Assembly: GCA_018263365.1 (NCBI GenBank) | Contig: JAANXI010000037.1 | Coordinates: forward strand, 22,201-29,236 | Direction of reading: 5' to 3' | Length of the DNA stretch: 7,036 nucleotides | DNA from: Fidelibacterota bacterium | Lineage (GTDB): Bacteria; Fidelibacterota; JAANXI01 | Part shown: one piece after another, positions 6,138 to 7,036 of the stretch | Layout of the letters: each line of letters begins with the position of its first letter | Numbering within the stretch: the first letter of the stretch is position 1 | Notes under the pieces: model-generated | Told to the model about the DNA's origin: nothing | Databases searched by the model: none | The model's input: only the letters and a program-made list of their open reading frames with translations | Position numbers and translations under genes: made by a program

Positions 6138-6164
6138 CTTTGCGACTTCGCGTCTTTGCGAGAG
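6138..6164 (+). repeat. Octamer array CTTNGCGN, distant copy
   Basis: Three octamers (CTTTGCGA, CTTCGCGT and CTTTGCGA) followed by GAG. It matches the arm at 814-840 at 22 of 27 positions and ends with the same GCGAGAG terminus. No GxxExxY gene is next to this copy. Confidence 0.8.
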
Positions 6165-6262
6165 GCTCTTGAACCTCGATACTTGACACGGGAACGTTTT
6201 GATAGGGTGTGCTCCGTGGAATTGTCTTCGATTATCTCATAACTGATACCTGCGAACGCTAT

Positions 6263-6286
6263 CACCCGAACACCCAAATACTCCAA
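6263..6286 (+). repeat. Octamer array YACYCNAA, copy 2
   Basis: Three units in phase, CACCCGAA, CACCCAAA and TACTCCAA. Related to 3534-3557. Confidence 0.55.
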
Positions 6287-6351
6287 ATCTTTTCACTTGC
6301 TACTCCCCCCCCTTAATTTTTATACTATTGTTCGCAAGTAGTCACACACCG

Positions 6352-6381
6352 TTGTTGTTTTTGTGATTGTATTCGTATAAC
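6352..6381 (+). promoter_or_regulatory. Putative sigma70-type promoter of the propeller-protein gene
   Basis: TTGTTG (6352-6357) and TATAAC (6376-6381) are separated by 18 bp, a fair match to the -35 and -10 consensus. Transcription would start near 6388 and give a leader of about 95 nt. This is the best candidate in the 619-nt gap, but the match is imperfect. Confidence 0.35.
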
Positions 6382-6391
6382 CTCCGGGGAG

Positions 6392-6465
6392 GAAAGCGGC
6401 TTTAGTTAGTAGCGGCTTTCAGGCTATACACACACATTGATAGGGTATGTCGTCGTGCGACGGCA
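6392..6465 (+). promoter_or_regulatory. Possible structured leader with two hairpins
   Basis: Hairpin 1 spans 6392-6420: GAAAGC pairs with GCTTTC, then a G-G mismatch and three further pairs, with a 9-nt loop; it contains AGCGGCTTT twice, 16 bp apart. Hairpin 2 spans 6448-6465: a seven-pair stem around CGTC/GACG with a GTGC tetraloop, ending 5 nt before the ribosome site AGGAG at 6471-6475. No U-run follows either. It matches no riboswitch class I know. Confidence 0.35.
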
Positions 6466-6482
6466 CAGACAGGAGCCGTAGT

Positions 6483-7036
6483 ATGCTTTTATTACGTATG
6501 ACCAAATTACTGATCACCATGGGGATGCTAGGAGCAGTACTGTTGTTTCAGCACTGCCCCACCCAACCCGATGGCCCCGACCGGCCGGACACCACCTCGC
6601 ATAACTTCACCTGGACCATTGACACCCTGGGAAGCGGCGGCAGTTACCTGGAGGACGTGGCGATTGTGGATAAAAACACTATTTGGGCAGTGGGAGATAT
6701 TGCCACGGATAGCGGACGTTTTAACCTGGCGAAATGGGATGGAAATAATTGGAGGTTATCTAATGTTGGTCCGACCGGGAATAACCTGTATAGCATTTTT
6801 GCGTTTACCGAAAATGATGTATGGGTTGCGAATGTATGTTCCCCGTATCATTGGAATGGAAGCGAATGGACTTACCATCGCTTTTCATCTGGTGGAGTTA
6901 GGGTCGATGCTTGTGCCGGCAACGCCATCTGGGGCAGCGCCCCGGACGACGTGTACTTTGTGGGTGACGGCGGCAGTATTGTCCACTATAATGGCCATGG
7001 GTTTACGCTGCAGGCAAGCGGGACGGAGATGAAATT
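6483..7036 (+). CDS. Exported protein with WDG propeller-like repeats, 5' part, possible lipoprotein
   Basis: 184 residues are visible and the frame is still open at the window end. The start ATG is supported by AGGAG at 6471-6475 with a 7-nt spacer. Residues 1-24 form a signal peptide with Arg5 and Lys8, then a hydrophobic stretch up to Phe22. Cys25 could be a lipidation site, but LFQHC is a poor lipobox because His precedes Cys; signal peptidase I cleavage is the alternative. A Pro/Asp-rich linker (26-38) follows. The rest shows three repeats about 39-45 residues apart, ending in WDGNNW (85-90), WNGSEW (124-129) and YNGHGF (169-174), with DxxIWAVG, NDVWVAN and DDVYFVGDGGSIVHY strands. This resembles beta-propeller proteins often mislabelled glucosyl transferase. 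Surface or periplasmic location is inferred; function is unknown. Confidence 0.82.
   Translation, partial: MLLLRMTKLLITMGMLGAVLLFQHCPTQPDGPDRPDTTSHNFTWTIDTLGSGGSYLEDVAIVDKNTIWAVGDIATDSGRFNLAKWDGNNWRLSNVGPTGNNLYSIFAFTENDVWVANVCSPYHWNGSEWTYHRFSSGGVRVDACAGNAIWGSAPDDVYFVGDGGSIVHYNGHGFTLQASGTEMK

Larger units (their letters stand above)
5864..6482. other. Non-coding interval of 619 nt with repeats, then a leader
   Basis: No convincing gene is seen on either strand. The first half, to about 6165, is a chain of short-period tandem arrays listed separately. 6166-6300 shows little apart from the octamer array at 6263-6286; a perfect TTGACA at 6183-6188 has no acceptable -10 partner. 6301-6482 holds a run of eight C, a possible promoter and hairpins just before the next gene. 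No tRNA, known riboswitch consensus or CRISPR array is recognised. Confidence 0.75.

Noticed and set aside
5869..6164. CRISPR array
   Set aside because: Units are 7-10 bp, directly adjacent and of different families; there are no 25-40 bp repeats with unique spacers.
6183..6188. Perfect TTGACA as a -35 box
   Set aside because: Nothing resembling a -10 lies 15-19 bp downstream on the + strand.
6571..7032. Open frame of 153 codons on the + strand near the window end
   Set aside because: It overlaps the propeller-protein frame, has no ribosome site, and its translation shows no family pattern, while the frame from 6483 has a good Shine-Dalgarno, a signal peptide and internal repeats.

Overview
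The window looks like a metagenome or genome contig from an uncultured or little-studied bacterium of roughly balanced base composition. No ribosomal marker is present, so placement is weak. A GxxExxY gene, a leucine dehydrogenase, a short-chain acyl-CoA oxidation cluster and an exported protein with WDG-type repeats would suit a lineage around the FCB group (Calditrichota, KSB1 or Marinimicrobia-like). That placement is an inference from gene content only.

Layout. All seven genes are on the + strand. 2-742 is the 3' part of a thiolase gene. 877-1254 encodes a small GxxExxY protein of the PD-(D/E)XK fold, bracketed by degenerate 8-bp repeats. 1296-2153 is a 3-hydroxyacyl-CoA dehydrogenase, 2261-3403 a short-chain-type acyl-CoA dehydrogenase, and 3581-4684 a leucine dehydrogenase. 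4715-5143 is nusB, and 5147-5863 is a calcineurin-like phosphoesterase that starts 3 nt after it. 5864-6482 is a 619-nt non-coding stretch made largely of short-period tandem repeats, then a putative promoter and a structured leader. 6483-7036 is the 5' part of an exported, possibly lipid-anchored protein with propeller-like repeats, cut by the window end.

How the genes work together. The thiolase, hydroxyacyl-CoA dehydrogenase and acyl-CoA dehydrogenase are three of the four enzymes of the short-chain beta-oxidation (or butyryl-CoA forming) cycle; no enoyl-CoA hydratase or ETF gene is seen here. Leucine dehydrogenase opens branched-chain amino-acid breakdown, so the block reads as an amino-acid and short-chain acyl-CoA catabolic operon with two housekeeping-type genes behind it.

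The unusual part lies between the genes. Every spacer above 100 nt carries degenerate tandem arrays with unit lengths of 7, 8, 9 or 10 bp and different sequence families, some in inverted pairs. I did not notice such arrays inside the coding regions, though I did not scan those exhaustively. One octamer family with a fixed GCGAGAG terminus occurs four times: twice before the GxxExxY gene as an inverted pair, once just after it, and once near 6.15 kb. The GxxExxY gene appears to have been dropped, with its repeats, between two genes of the acyl-CoA operon. This is the best candidate for an undescribed system here.
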